From the NCBI RefSeq assembly GCF_002287375.1, contig NZ_NPOA01000001.1, positions 62,001 to 126,000 of the forward strand: a stretch of 64,000 nt of DNA, read 5' to 3'. Shown in pieces: positions 1-8,078 of this stretch. This stretch comes from Virgibacillus profundi (lineage in GTDB: Bacteria; Bacillota; Bacilli; Bacillales; Amphibacillaceae). The notes beneath the pieces were generated by a model. The model was not told the DNA's origin, made no database searches, and saw only the letters and a list, made by a program, of their open reading frames with translations. The translations under genes and the position numbers were made by a program. Numbering within the stretch: the stretch's first letter is position 1; every line of letters starts with the position of its first letter.

Positions 1-1
1 G

Positions 2-121
2 CCCTGGCATGGGATTGCGGATATGCATGATACAAGTGGTAATTTAAAGGATAAATTCGGAATCAACAAGCTTGGGGCTGGTGAAATATTTCAAGCGGAG
101 TATGGGATGAGGTTTAAATAA
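2..121 (+). CDS. C-terminal fragment of an unknown protein (cut by window edge)
   Basis: An open frame runs from the window edge to a TAA at 119-121, giving 39 residues that start PWHGIADMHD and end EYGMRFK. No start codon is visible because the gene begins outside the window. I do not recognise the family. The stretch is Gly-rich and moderately charged, with no membrane segment. Coding status is inferred only from the open frame and plausible composition, so this is tentative. Confidence 0.35.
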   Translation, partial: PWHGIADMHDTSGNLKDKFGINKLGAGEIFQAEYGMRFK

Positions 122-184
122 TTGAGTCACTTGTGAAGCTGATGCAAATTAGGGATAAAGTTAGTCAAAATGATGATCTACACA

Positions 185-213
185 TTGACAGTATAATAAA
201 TAAAAATTATACT
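185..213 (+). promoter_or_regulatory. Sigma-A promoter of the antisense RNA
   Basis: TTGACA at 185-190 is followed after exactly 17 bp by TATACT at 208-213. This is a near-consensus housekeeping promoter pointing right, with no ORF behind it. It would start a short RNA near 220 that runs toward the hairpin at 313-358. Confidence 0.75.
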
Positions 214-219
214 ATACTT

Positions 220-358
220 AGAATAAGGTGCCAGGTAGCGCTAACTACCCGAACACCGGCAACTACAGACCGCATTAAGAGCGGTTGACCAATAGTACTT
301 TTGTTAAGACTGAAAGAAGTAATCGCTGACCATGGTCTGGGGCGGTTACTTCTTTTTG
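220..358 (+). ncRNA. RatA-like antisense RNA antitoxin
   Basis: A strong promoter (185-213) and a factor-independent terminator (313-358) bracket about 140 nt without a credible ORF. The RNA is convergent with the small hydrophobic toxin gene at 346-453 and overlaps its 3' end, which is the arrangement of B. subtilis txpA/ratA. It contains a small internal hairpin around 270-287 (ACCGC/GCGGT). Base pairing with the toxin mRNA 3' region is inferred from overlap. Exact ends are estimates. Confidence 0.65.
313..358 (+). terminator. Terminator of the antisense RNA, overlapping the toxin stop codon
   Basis: The stem pairs AAAGAAGTAATCGC (313-326) with GCGGTTACTTCTTT (342-355) around a loop holding GACCATGGTC, and a T-rich tail follows on the plus strand. 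The toxin's TAA (346-348) lies inside the right arm, so the two transcripts overlap here. Confidence 0.7.
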
Positions 359-453
359 TTGAGGTAGACGACAATAGTCACAATTAGTGTAAGCATCGCA
401 ATTTGTAATAAACCAAATTGTGCTAGCAAACTGAATACTTCAAATGTCGTCAT
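346..453 (-). CDS. Small hydrophobic holin-like toxin (TxpA/BsrG type)
   Basis: A 35-codon ORF reads from ATG (451-453) to TAA (346-348). It begins MTTFEVFSLLAQFGLLQIAM, has one membrane segment of about 20 residues (LLQIAMLTLIVTIVVYL) and ends NKKK. A strong Shine-Dalgarno (GGGAGGTGG, complement of 458-466) precedes it. Length, a single TM and a lysine tail match the putative holin-like toxin family of type I systems (TxpA, BsrG), which damage the membrane or envelope when unpaired from their antitoxin RNA. The leader contains an inverted repeat, CTCTCTTAAGAGAG (about 468-481), just upstream of the Shine-Dalgarno site, suggesting structural control of translation. Toxicity is inferred from family resemblance. 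Confidence 0.75.
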   Translation of the reverse strand: MTTFEVFSLLAQFGLLQIAMLTLIVTIVVYLNKKK

Positions 454-535
454 CCTACCACCTCCCCTCTTAAGAGAGAGAACTAAGAAAAAGAGATGGC
501 CAACCGCCCACAATACCTATGTAGTTGTTGATTTT

Positions 536-544
536 ATTTTAGCA
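536..544 (-). promoter_or_regulatory. Extended -10 promoter of the toxin mRNA
   Basis: On the minus strand TGC-TAAAAT (544 down to 536) forms an extended -10 element about 75 nt upstream of the toxin start. No good -35 is seen at 17 bp. It is the best promoter candidate in the interval. Confidence 0.45.
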
Positions 545-596
545 TATAAGCTGGTAGATTAGTAGCAAACATAGGAATATCTGTTCGAATATTAAA

Positions 597-1235
597 CTAA
601 ACTTTTCCCAACTCTCTATCCAACAAATTCTTCGCTTCTTTCAACCAACTCATCGCCATCAGCATATTGCCGCCTGAGTTCATATGCACACCATCTGTCG
701 TAAGTTTATATTCATTAGCTGTTTGCAAATAATCAATAAACGCCTTATGTGTTGGTACAACAATAGTCTGGAATTCTTTTGCTAATCTTTGGACAATATT
801 TACATAGGGAATGAGCTTTGTATTCCCTTCCGAATGGATATTTTCTTCAATCACAGTTGGCTCCATCAGTATAATCGTTGCATTCGTTTTTGCTTTTACC
901 TCTGACAGAAGGTCATGATAAACTTGTTCAAATTGTTCGGGGTAAACCTGTTCCATCTCTTTACGATCCAATTGCCTCCATACATCATTAATCCCAATCG
1001 ATACTGAAACAATATCTGGATTTAATGCAATAACATCCGTCTCCCATCTGGAAGCTAAATCTGTTATTCGATTGCCGCCGACACCTTGATTTACGATAGT
1101 TAAATGTTTAGCGGGATATGTGATTTTTAGATAATCGTGTAAAATCCGTACATACCCAATACCAATTTTTTCTGGATCTTCTTTCCTGCCCGATTCTGTA
1201 ATGCTGTCTCCGATAAATATAATTCGTTTGGACAT
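597..1235 (-). CDS. SGNH/GDSL-family esterase
   Basis: A 212-residue protein with the SGNH hydrolase blocks in order: GDSIT near residue 9 (block I nucleophile Ser), GNR near 54 (block III Asn), GIND near 81, and DGVHMN near residue 180 (block V Asp and His). Proteins of this size in sugar loci are often acetylesterases that strip O-acetyl groups from oligosaccharides, like rhamnogalacturonan acetylesterase relatives. No signal peptide is present, so it acts in the cytoplasm. AGGAGGG lies 8 nt before the ATG. It follows the SDR gene after 236 bp containing a hairpin, so it may have its own promoter. Deacetylation of imported glycan fits the context; the substrate is unknown. Confidence 0.85.
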   Translation of the reverse strand: MSKRIIFIGDSITESGRKEDPEKIGIGYVRILHDYLKITYPAKHLTIVNQGVGGNRITDLASRWETDVIALNPDIVSVSIGINDVWRQLDRKEMEQVYPEQFEQVYHDLLSEVKAKTNATIILMEPTVIEENIHSEGNTKLIPYVNIVQRLAKEFQTIVVPTHKAFIDYLQTANEYKLTTDGVHMNSGGNMLMAMSWLKEAKNLLDRELGKV

Positions 1236-1382
1236 TCTTTTTCCCTCCTATCTGTTTGTAAGCAATTATCGTGGTAGTTTTGTAGTTGGGCAAGTTCTGC
1301 TTCTTATTGAATTAGAAATAGCCCTTTGCATAGAGTAAGAATCAACCTGGTTACTCCAAATACCTCGATAAATTACTAAACC

Positions 1383-1418
1383 AAAATCCCTGGCACTGTA
1401 GTATTAAACCAGGGATTT
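1383..1418 (-). terminator. Hairpin downstream of the SDR gene
   Basis: AAAATCCCTGG (1383-1393) pairs with CCAGGGATTT (1409-1418). Read on the minus strand the stem is followed by TTTTGGTTT, so it could end the GalNAc operon after the SDR gene. Confidence 0.5.
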
Positions 1419-1471
1419 CCGTTACTATGTAGTAAAGAGCTAATACTTTCTCCTTCACTTACAATTACGCT

Positions 1472-2263
1472 TCACCTCAACAAAGACTCTGCACCATCAA
1501 TATATAGTTCTGTGCCAGTAATATGGCTTGATTCATCTGAGGCTAAAAAATGAATTAAATCTGCTACCTGCTCTGGACTGCCGGCACCATGCTCGAGAGG
1601 CTGGTTTCCTTCTGGGTATTCGATAGGAATTTCAACTTTATTCAGATTATTTTGATCTGAAAAGGTGTTTTCGCCAATATTCGTCTTTATCGCTCCTGGA
1701 CAGATGATATTAACTCTAATCTGGTACTCTGCCAATTCCAAGGCTGCCATTTTTCCAAAAGCCATTTGGCCGGCTTTTGAGGAACTGTATGCAGACATTC
1801 CGAAACCGGAGAAGGTCCTATTTCCATTGATAGAACTTGTTATTACAATGCTTCCACCATGATTTTTCATATGAGGTATAGCAAATTTCACAGTAAGAAA
1901 CGTGCTCTTTAGATTAGTCGTTAATGTTTGATCCCAGTCATCAGCTGTAAGATCCTCAATTGGGGCAACACGCCCGTTTATTCCTGCATTTGCAAAAACA
2001 AAATCTAAACTGCCCCACCTCTCAACAACTTCTTGAATACTTGCTTCTACTTCCTGGGGATTGGAGACATCCGTATCTAAAACTATTGCCTCCCCTCCAT
2101 CGTTTTCAATCTCTTTCTTTACTGTTGCCGCATTTTCCTCTTTCAAATCAATCAGGGCTAATTTTGCACCTGATTTCGCCAAACGTAGTGCTGCAGCTTT
2201 ACCTATACCAGATGCCGCTCCAGTAACTATTGCCACTTTATTTTCCAACGTATGTTTTGTCAT
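1472..2263 (-). CDS. SDR-family NAD(P)-dependent oxidoreductase
   Basis: Classical short-chain dehydrogenase of about 263 residues. It has the Rossmann TGAASGIG motif near residue 15, NAG near 92, the catalytic Ser in ITSSIN near 143, YSSSK (catalytic Tyr/Lys) near 160, and PGAIKTNIG after it. Two ATGs sit in tandem. GGGAGGT ends only 2-3 nt before the first (2264-2266) and 5-6 nt before the second, so the start at 2263 is preferred. The gene lies 69 bp after the PfkB kinase gene on the same strand, so it probably belongs to the GntR-controlled operon. Substrate unknown: a sugar, sugar acid or fucose dehydrogenase role would fit, but no residue decides it. Confidence 0.85.
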   Translation of the reverse strand: MTKHTLENKVAIVTGAASGIGKAAALRLAKSGAKLALIDLKEENAATVKKEIENDGGEAIVLDTDVSNPQEVEASIQEVVERWGSLDFVFANAGINGRVAPIEDLTADDWDQTLTTNLKSTFLTVKFAIPHMKNHGGSIVITSSINGNRTFSGFGMSAYSSSKAGQMAFGKMAALELAEYQIRVNIICPGAIKTNIGENTFSDQNNLNKVEIPIEYPEGNQPLEHGAGSPEQVADLIHFLASDESSHITGTELYIDGAESLLR

Positions 2264-2335
2264 CATTTACCTCCCATTTTACATGTTAGTTTATCCTTTT
2301 AAAAGGATGCTATGTATTTGGGATTACTGCATTAT

Positions 2336-3271
2336 TCACTTTAGAATCCGCTCCACCTGTATCTGCCTTACACACCAATCCACTTTTTCAGGGTCGATTT
2401 GCCCGGTTTTGGCCTGCATCGCGTTTAATACACCCATGGACAATCCATATTTTATGAGTTCTTCCCCTGCCAGGTGCCGTGCAATACCCGCTGCAAAGCC
2501 TGCGATTACCGAATCTCCAGAGCCAACTGGATTTACTGCATCGATCTTTGGCGCAGTAGCCCGGTAGACAGCATTATTATGTTTCACCAAAGCCCCATTT
2601 TTCCCCAGTGTCACAACCACCCATGGAATATCAGCAAATAAAATTGAGTTTAGTGCTTCTACAATCTGTCGTTCAGTTGTTAACTTTTCGCCAAGTAAAT
2701 CCGCCAGTTCCTCCTGGTTTGGTTTTATTAAATAAGGACTGTTTCCGCTACCGAGTGCTTGTGCAAGCAGTTCTCCTTTTGTATCCAATAAAACCGGCGT
2801 GCCATTACGATTAGCTATACCTATGATTTTTTCATAAAAGTCATTGGCTAACCCTTTGGGCAGGCTGCCGGATATTGTTACAACATTAGCCTGCTGTAAA
2901 TTCTCGGGAAGTTTTTCTAAAAACAGCTCCGCTTCCTTTTTGGCAATCACAGGGCCACCTTCAAGAATCTCTGTCTGTTTTTCATCATGAATGACGGCAA
3001 TGCAATTTCTGGTTTCCCCCTGAATTTCTGTAAAAAAATCATAAATGCCAAGCAGTGAAATTTCACTGCGGATAAAATCGCCCAGATTTCCACCAAGAAA
3101 CCCCGCAGCACCAACTTCTGCTTCCAACTGCTTCAATACTCTGCTTACATTTAATCCCTTTCCACCGGCAGTTTTAGAAACATCCGCAATACGGTTCACC
3201 GTGTCCTGATTAAACGAATCTGATTTATAGCTGATGTCGACAGAAGGGTTTAATGTGATTGTTAGAATCAT
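2336..3271 (-). CDS. PfkB-family tagatose-6-phosphate / 1-phosphofructokinase
   Basis: A 311-residue ribokinase-fold kinase. The N-terminus MILTITLNPSVDISY and GGKGLNVSR near residue 37 are typical of the LacC/FruK/PfkB group. The C-terminal signature NPVGSGDSV near 247 carries the catalytic Asp and anion hole. It should phosphorylate tagatose-6-phosphate (or fructose-1-phosphate) to the bisphosphate. The aldolase gene lies 42 bp upstream and an AgaS-type isomerase before that, so tagatose-6-phosphate is the favoured substrate, placing it in GalNAc/galactosamine breakdown. FruK and LacC cannot be separated from sequence alone here. Confidence 0.85.
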   Translation of the reverse strand: MILTITLNPSVDISYKSDSFNQDTVNRIADVSKTAGGKGLNVSRVLKQLEAEVGAAGFLGGNLGDFIRSEISLLGIYDFFTEIQGETRNCIAVIHDEKQTEILEGGPVIAKKEAELFLEKLPENLQQANVVTISGSLPKGLANDFYEKIIGIANRNGTPVLLDTKGELLAQALGSGNSPYLIKPNQEELADLLGEKLTTERQIVEALNSILFADIPWVVVTLGKNGALVKHNNAVYRATAPKIDAVNPVGSGDSVIAGFAAGIARHLAGEELIKYGLSMGVLNAMQAKTGQIDPEKVDWCVRQIQVERILK

Positions 3272-3313
3272 TGTTTGTCACCTCGTTTTTTCAGGAAATG
3301 ATAGAGTTAATGT

Positions 3314-4171
3314 TTACGCCTTTCCATCACTCATACAAATTAATATTTTTTCAATAACTGCTTCTTTCATTTTAGCCTTTGCTGGATTCAAATATTTTCT
3401 CGGATCGGTTTCGTTTGGATTTGCTATTAAATGCTCACGCAATGTTTCAGAAAATGGAATCTTCAGCTCTGTTGAAACGTTCACCTTGGCACATCCCAGG
3501 GCTATACATTTTTGCACATCCTCCTTAGAAATTCCGGAAGCACCATGCAACACAATCGGAATATCTATCAGACTCTTAATTTTCTCCAGACGCTTAAAAT
3601 CAAGATTCGGTTCCGTTTCATATAGCCCGTGCCCAGTACCGATTGCGACAGCCAACGAGTCAATGCCCGTCCGTTCAACAAATTCCTGAACCGTGTCCGG
3701 ATCTGTGTAAGCCGCATCTTCTGCCTCCACAATCAGATCATCTTCCTGTCCGACCAGCTTCCCAAGTTCCGCCTCAATAGTTGCGCCAAATTCATGAGCC
3801 TTGTCAGCAACTTTTTTTGAAATCGCAATATTTTCTTCAAATGTACTGTGTGACCCGTCAATCATCACAGACTTCGTGCCAAGCTTCAGTGACTCCTCGA
3901 TTGATTCAAAAGTTTCATGGTGATCCAGATGCAATGCAATCGGAATATCATTTTCCTTCGCAGCAACATCCGCAATCGCCTGTATGTAAGCACGCCCCGC
4001 ATATTTCATTGTCCCTGGCGTTGCAGCAAGAATTACCGGTGAACGCATCTCCACAGCTGCATCAACAACCGTCTGTATCGTTTCCAGATTGTGTATATTA
4101 AACGCCGGCACCGCATACCCTTCCCGGCGCGCCTTGATTAGCATTTCACTTGTATTTTGAATGTTTGTCAT
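3314..4171 (-). CDS. kbaY: Class II tagatose-1,6-bisphosphate aldolase (KbaY/GatY type)
   Basis: 285 residues, the usual length of KbaY/GatY (about 286). Zinc ligands are visible in LHLDHHETF near residue 80, IGTGHGLY near 178 and IVLHGASGI near 208. The phosphate loop DGSHSTFEEN is near 105. The enzyme splits tagatose-1,6-bisphosphate into DHAP and glyceraldehyde-3-phosphate. A fructose-bisphosphate aldolase role is the alternative, but the AgaS and PfkB neighbours favour tagatose. It follows agaS after 284 bp filled by a 21-bp-phased repeat array, which may separate or tune expression within the operon. Confidence 0.85.
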   Translation of the reverse strand: MTNIQNTSEMLIKARREGYAVPAFNIHNLETIQTVVDAAVEMRSPVILAATPGTMKYAGRAYIQAIADVAAKENDIPIALHLDHHETFESIEESLKLGTKSVMIDGSHSTFEENIAISKKVADKAHEFGATIEAELGKLVGQEDDLIVEAEDAAYTDPDTVQEFVERTGIDSLAVAIGTGHGLYETEPNLDFKRLEKIKSLIDIPIVLHGASGISKEDVQKCIALGCAKVNVSTELKIPFSETLREHLIANPNETDPRKYLNPAKAKMKEAVIEKILICMSDGKA

Positions 4172-4223
4172 CTTATTCCTCCTTTTGTTAGCTGAGTCCT
4201 AGTGTTTGGGTGGATTGTGTTGA

Positions 4224-4434
4224 AAGTTGTGCGACAACTCCCGATTGCTGTGCAGCAACCTGTAAAAGTTGTGTGGCATCAGCGAATTCCTGGTGTGGTG
4301 CACAACTTTTCGCGTGTGGTGCACGACTTCGGCTCCATGATGCACAACTTCGACCCCGCGGTGCACGACTTCGGCACCATGGTACGCGACTTCCGAACCA
4401 CGCCGCACGACCTCCACACAACATCGCACAACCT
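4224..4434. repeat. 21-bp-phased dyad array, AAGTTGTGC / GCACAACTT core
   Basis: Three copies of AAGTTGTGC-like sequence (about 4224, 4245 degenerate, 4266) are followed by seven copies in the opposite orientation, TGCACAACTT-like, starting at 4299, 4320, 4341, 4362, 4383, 4404 and about 4424. Spacing is 21 bp nearly throughout. Copies alternate between CACAAC and CACGAC and decay toward the right end. The array fills most of the agaS-kbaY gap. It looks like a variant of the AAGTTGAGAGA arrays elsewhere in the window: same phasing, same AAGTTG half, same forward-then-inverted plan. Open frames across it are by-products of a repeat whose length is a multiple of three. Confidence 0.85.
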
Positions 4435-4455
4435 CACCAATCCCACTACTCGCTC

Positions 4456-5631
4456 CTACTTCACATAATCATAAATCGTTACGCCTTTTACAACACGATT
4501 CACTCGGCCATCTGGGCTTGGGTTATCTGGTGTGATGCCAAGCTGAATGGATTTTTTCAATGCTAAGGTTTGTGCAAAAATGACATACAATAATGCCAAT
4601 GAAAAGTCACTGCTTAATGATTCTTTGCTCTGGTTGACAGGCAAGGACCAGTCTGCAAGATTTTCCACTTCCTCATCACTTTTTTCCGTGAGTGCAACAA
4701 TTTTAATTCCCGAGTCATCTGAAGCAAGTTCACGCAGAATGTCCATGTCGTATTTCCTTGTATGTGGATCTTTTGAAATAAACAAAACTACTACAGAATT
4801 TTCATTCAAAATTGACTTCGGACCATGGCGGAATCCGAGTGATGATTCGTGTACTGCCACGACTTTCCCTGCGGACAGCTCTAGCATTTTTAAGGCTGCT
4901 TCATGGGATAATTGTGCGAGCAGACCCGAACCAAGGTAGACAATTCGCTCAATATCAATATTTAGAACCTCGTCAACTACCGCTCCTACCGAATCAACCA
5001 GGTGCTCAGCATTTGCTATCAGCTGAGTGGATTCGCTTCCTGTAATCGCATTTGCAGTAAACAGCGCATATGCAGTCAGAATCATGCTTGTAAAACTGCT
5101 TGTCATCGCAAACCCTTGGTCATGTGCCTTTTCCGGTGTCAATAAAGTTATACTGTTTTGATCGTCCATCGTATTTTTTGCCAATTGTCCATCCTTGTTG
5201 CATGTAACCACAACCTGATAAAAATCATCAATAATTTCCTCACCAAGTTCAACTGCCGCAACGCTTTCTGGGCTGTTGCCTGATCTGGCGAAAGAAACCA
5301 GAACAGTTGGGCTATTTTTAAACAAGTACTGTGTTGGGTTAGAAACAATATCTGTCGTTGGGATTGATTCAAATTGAACATTCTCCTGATTTTGCCTGCG
5401 CAGTTCAGGGACTAGTGTGTCGCCTGCGAAAGCGGATGTGCCAGCACCAGTGAAAATAACCCTTACATTTTCATGCTTTGCGTAAATAGATTCAATAAAT
5501 TCCTGGCAAACATCCTTTTGTTGATAAAAGTTAGTTACAACCTCTTTCCACACTGCAGGCTGCTGATAAATTTCATTCGCAGTATGTACTGCCTTATTTT
5601 TTTCTAATTGTTGTGCTGTTAAGTTAAACAC
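4456..5631 (-). CDS. agaS: AgaS-type SIS sugar isomerase / galactosamine-6-phosphate deaminase
   Basis: 391 residues with two SIS (sugar isomerase) domains. The first has the phosphosugar loop FTGAGTSAFAGD near residue 60 and VSFARSGNSPESVAA near 113. The second has YLGSGLLAQLSHEAALKM near 230 and HESSLGFRHGPKS near 261. AgaS proteins deaminate and isomerise galactosamine-6-phosphate to tagatose-6-phosphate. The kinase and aldolase needed to finish the route are the next genes. A GntR regulator lies 71 bp upstream with an operator-like inverted repeat between. No deacetylase (AgaA/NagA) is seen in the window, so that step must be encoded elsewhere if GalNAc-6-P is the input. Confidence 0.88.
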   Translation of the reverse strand: MFNLTAQQLEKNKAVHTANEIYQQPAVWKEVVTNFYQQKDVCQEFIESIYAKHENVRVIFTGAGTSAFAGDTLVPELRRQNQENVQFESIPTTDIVSNPTQYLFKNSPTVLVSFARSGNSPESVAAVELGEEIIDDFYQVVVTCNKDGQLAKNTMDDQNSITLLTPEKAHDQGFAMTSSFTSMILTAYALFTANAITGSESTQLIANAEHLVDSVGAVVDEVLNIDIERIVYLGSGLLAQLSHEAALKMLELSAGKVVAVHESSLGFRHGPKSILNENSVVVLFISKDPHTRKYDMDILRELASDDSGIKIVALTEKSDEEVENLADWSLPVNQSKESLSSDFSLALLYVIFAQTLALKKSIQLGITPDNPSPDGRVNRVVKGVTIYDYVK

Positions 5632-5656
5632 GAAATTCCTCCCTTTGTTTTATCTT

Positions 5657-5680
5657 GTGGTTATGTTGTCATAACCAGTT
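5657..5680. promoter_or_regulatory. GntR operator-like inverted repeat before agaS
   Basis: GGTTAT and ATAACC flank a 6-bp spacer (5659-5676), followed by AGTT. The right half, ATAACCAGTT, matches half of the perfect palindrome in front of the gntR gene, so the same repressor probably binds both sites. Confidence 0.5.
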
Positions 5681-5702
5681 AAATTAAACTACCCGCTGAT
5701 TT

Positions 5703-6419
5703 TTATGTTAATTCAACGGTGTAATCAAACTTGTCTCCTCTGGCCACGCTGACTGTATATTCGATTAATTGATCCTGATGATAGGCATGGCGTCTAATGA
5801 GCATTGCCGGCTGATTGATCTGCATGTTTAAATGATTTGCTTCTGCCTCTCCTACGCTTGTGGCTGCGAACCGTTCAATCGCTTTTGTCACTGAAACCTG
5901 ATAATCCTGATAGAAAATATCATACATTGGTCTCTTGTTGAGATCGGTTTCCTTAAGCTTCGGAAAAATTTTCTTCGGCAAATAGGAGGTTTCGTACAGC
6001 AGTGCTTCCTTATCTGCAAGACGCAGGCGAACTACTTGAAAGGCTTCCTCGTAGGGATCCACTTCCATTTTCGAGGCCAAATGTTCATCGACAGTAATTT
6101 GTTTAAAAGACAAAACTTCCGTTGTAGGTGTTTTGCCCATTTTTTTCATTTCTTCTGTAAAACTATATAATTTTACCAAATTTTGATTGATGGACTTTGG
6201 AGCAACAAAAGTGCCCTTCCCATGAAGCTTGTAAATATAGCCTTCCCGCTTCAGCTCCTGCAGCGCCTGCCTTACTGTAATCCGGCTCATATTATAAATC
6301 TCACAAAGCTCACGCTCAGAATTAAGTTTTTCATTTTCACGAAATTTCCCACTGTCTATTTTCTTAATTAAGTCTTCCATTAACTGTAAATATAATGGCA
6401 CCCTATTTTTCTTATCCAA
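5703..6419 (-). CDS. GntR-family (UTRA) transcriptional regulator
   Basis: 238 residues with an N-terminal winged helix (MSRITVRQALQELKREGYI near 45-63 is the recognition region; KLHGKGTFVA is the wing) and a C-terminal UTRA effector domain (LRLADKEALLYETSYLP near 150; IRRHAYHQ near 210). HutC/NagR-type members sense phosphosugars such as GlcN-6-P or GalN-6-P. Divergence of effector cannot be read here, but position at the head of agaS-kbaY-pfkB makes it the AgaR/NagR-like repressor of this operon. The start is TTG (6417-6419): a TGA lies four codons upstream in frame, and AAGGTGGT is rather far upstream. A 16-bp perfect palindrome lies 31 bp before the start, suggesting autorepression. Confidence 0.85.
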   Translation of the reverse strand: MDKKNRVPLYLQLMEDLIKKIDSGKFRENEKLNSERELCEIYNMSRITVRQALQELKREGYIYKLHGKGTFVAPKSINQNLVKLYSFTEEMKKMGKTPTTEVLSFKQITVDEHLASKMEVDPYEEAFQVVRLRLADKEALLYETSYLPKKIFPKLKETDLNKRPMYDIFYQDYQVSVTKAIERFAATSVGEAEANHLNMQINQPAMLIRRHAYHQDQLIEYTVSVARGDKFDYTVELT

Positions 6420-6449
6420 TCGCTTGTATCACACCACCTTTTCAACCAG

Positions 6450-6465
6450 ACTGGTTATAACCAGT
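6450..6465. promoter_or_regulatory. Perfect 16-bp palindromic operator for the GntR regulator
   Basis: ACTGGTTATAACCAGT is a perfect palindrome upstream of gntR. GntR/HutC-family repressors typically bind sites of this size and symmetry. Half of it recurs at 5671-5680 before agaS. Confidence 0.65.
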
Positions 6466-6607
6466 TGATTTTATTATATATTATTTTAACGATTACTACA
6501 ACATCACTGATTGTTTTTGGTGTTGCACGCTTTAACTTTCGATATAAAACCGTTCAAGGGGAGTCTTTTTCCAATAATAGAACTCCCTTGAACCATTTAC
6601 AAAATTA

Positions 6608-7909
6608 CTACCTGTATTCAGGCAGCCAATCCCCATGTGCCTCAATTAAGTCATCACAAAGGGCAACAATATCATCAATCGATAATTCAGCTGATGTATG
6701 TGGATCCAACATGGCCGCCTGATAAATATGTTCCTTTTTACCAGTCATTGCAGCTTCAATTGTAAGTAGCTGTGTATTGACATTCGTACGATTCAGAGCC
6801 GCCAATTGTTCAGGCAAATCGCCGACATACGTAGGTGTTACACCATTTGCATCCACCAGGCAAGGGACTTCGACACATGCTTTCTCAGGTAGATTGCTGA
6901 TTAGGCGCCCCGTGTTTAGCACATTTCCGCCAATTTTTATCGGCTGATTCGTCTCCATCGCCTCAATAATATACGAACCATACTCATGTGTACGGCTATG
7001 TGCCAGGGTTTTATTTTCAATTAAATCATTGCGCATTTCCTTCCATCGATCTATTTGATTGACGCAGCGTCTTGGATATTCATCCAACGGGATATTAAAA
7101 CGATCAATTAACTCCGGATACTTACTTTTGATAAAATAAGGATGGTATTCCGCATTATGTTCGGATGACTCTGTCACGTAGTAGCCAAACCGCTGCATTA
7201 ACTCAAAACGGATCATATCATCGTGCTTGTTCTTTTGCTTTACGTTCGCTCTTTTCTTGATTTCCGGGTACAAATCCTCCCCATTCCGACTTATTTCAAG
7301 TAACCAGGCCATGTGATTGATTCCAGCTATTTTGGATTGAATGTTGTCTGTCGGCATATCCAGTGACTTCAGCAGGTGATCCGCACAGACCTGAACACTA
7401 TGACATAATCCAACCGTTTTAATATCGGTATAGCGGTTCATGGCCCCAGTTAACGCAGCCATCGGATTTGTATAATTCAGGAACCAGGCATCTGGACAAA
7501 CCTCCTCCATATCTCTTGCAAAATCCATCATCACCGGAATTGTTCTCAAGGATCGAAATAGACCGCCTATTCCAATCGTATCTGCAATCGTCTGACGCAA
7601 TCCGTATTTCTTTGGAATTTCAAAATCAATGATTGTACTCGGATCATATCCACCAACCTGAATTGCATTGATCACATAGTTTGCGCCCATTAATGCATCT
7701 TTCCTGTCAGTGTAGGAAACTACTTTTACCGTGGAGCCAAGGTTTTCTTTTATATTAGTCAGCATAACCTCGGAATCTTTCAGTCTTTCATGGTCAATAT
7801 CAAATAGAGCAAATTCAAATCCTTGTAATGCAGGAACGGTCATACAATCCCCGAGCACATTCTTGGCAAAAACCGTACTCCCCGCACCTAAAAATGTAAT
7901 TTTAGACAT
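6608..7909 (-). CDS. melA: GH4 alpha-galactosidase
   Basis: 433 residues, close to E. coli MelA (about 450), and similar along the whole length. The NAD-binding N-terminus is ITFLGAGSTVFAKNVLGD. QVGGYDPSTIIDFEIPKKYG is near 102, NYTNPMAA near 165, GLCHSVQ near 187 (Mn-binding Cys) and AGINHMAW near 213 (metal His). It ends DDLIEAHGDWLP. GH4 enzymes cleave alpha-galactosides by an NAD-dependent redox elimination with Mn2+, in the cytoplasm. AAAGGAG precedes the ATG. An AraC activator is divergent 170 bp away, a typical melibiose/raffinose arrangement. Confidence 0.93.
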   Translation of the reverse strand: MSKITFLGAGSTVFAKNVLGDCMTVPALQGFEFALFDIDHERLKDSEVMLTNIKENLGSTVKVVSYTDRKDALMGANYVINAIQVGGYDPSTIIDFEIPKKYGLRQTIADTIGIGGLFRSLRTIPVMMDFARDMEEVCPDAWFLNYTNPMAALTGAMNRYTDIKTVGLCHSVQVCADHLLKSLDMPTDNIQSKIAGINHMAWLLEISRNGEDLYPEIKKRANVKQKNKHDDMIRFELMQRFGYYVTESSEHNAEYHPYFIKSKYPELIDRFNIPLDEYPRRCVNQIDRWKEMRNDLIENKTLAHSRTHEYGSYIIEAMETNQPIKIGGNVLNTGRLISNLPEKACVEVPCLVDANGVTPTYVGDLPEQLAALNRTNVNTQLLTIEAAMTGKKEHIYQAAMLDPHTSAELSIDDIVALCDDLIEAHGDWLPEYR

Positions 7910-7963
7910 ACAGCCAACTCCTTTTCATTGAATGTTTTTAAATAAAATAGACTAAAATTGCTG

Positions 7964-7972
7964 TGGTATAAT
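7964..7972 (+). promoter_or_regulatory. Extended -10 promoter before the AraC gene
   Basis: TGG-TATAAT at 7964-7972 is an extended -10 on the plus strand, about 105 nt before the TTG start of the AraC gene. No good -35 is visible. Confidence 0.4.
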
Positions 7973-8078
7973 AAATTTATCAAACTCCTTTTTAATATTC
8001 CAAATATTTGTTATACTAATGATAATGTCAGAATATAACTTTTACAATGGTAAAAATATGAGAAAGGAGGGTAAAATA

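Noticed and set aside
2061-2567. 168-residue ORF opposite the SDR and PfkB genes
   Set aside because: It lies across two well-supported genes on the other strand, with no ribosome site and no domain.
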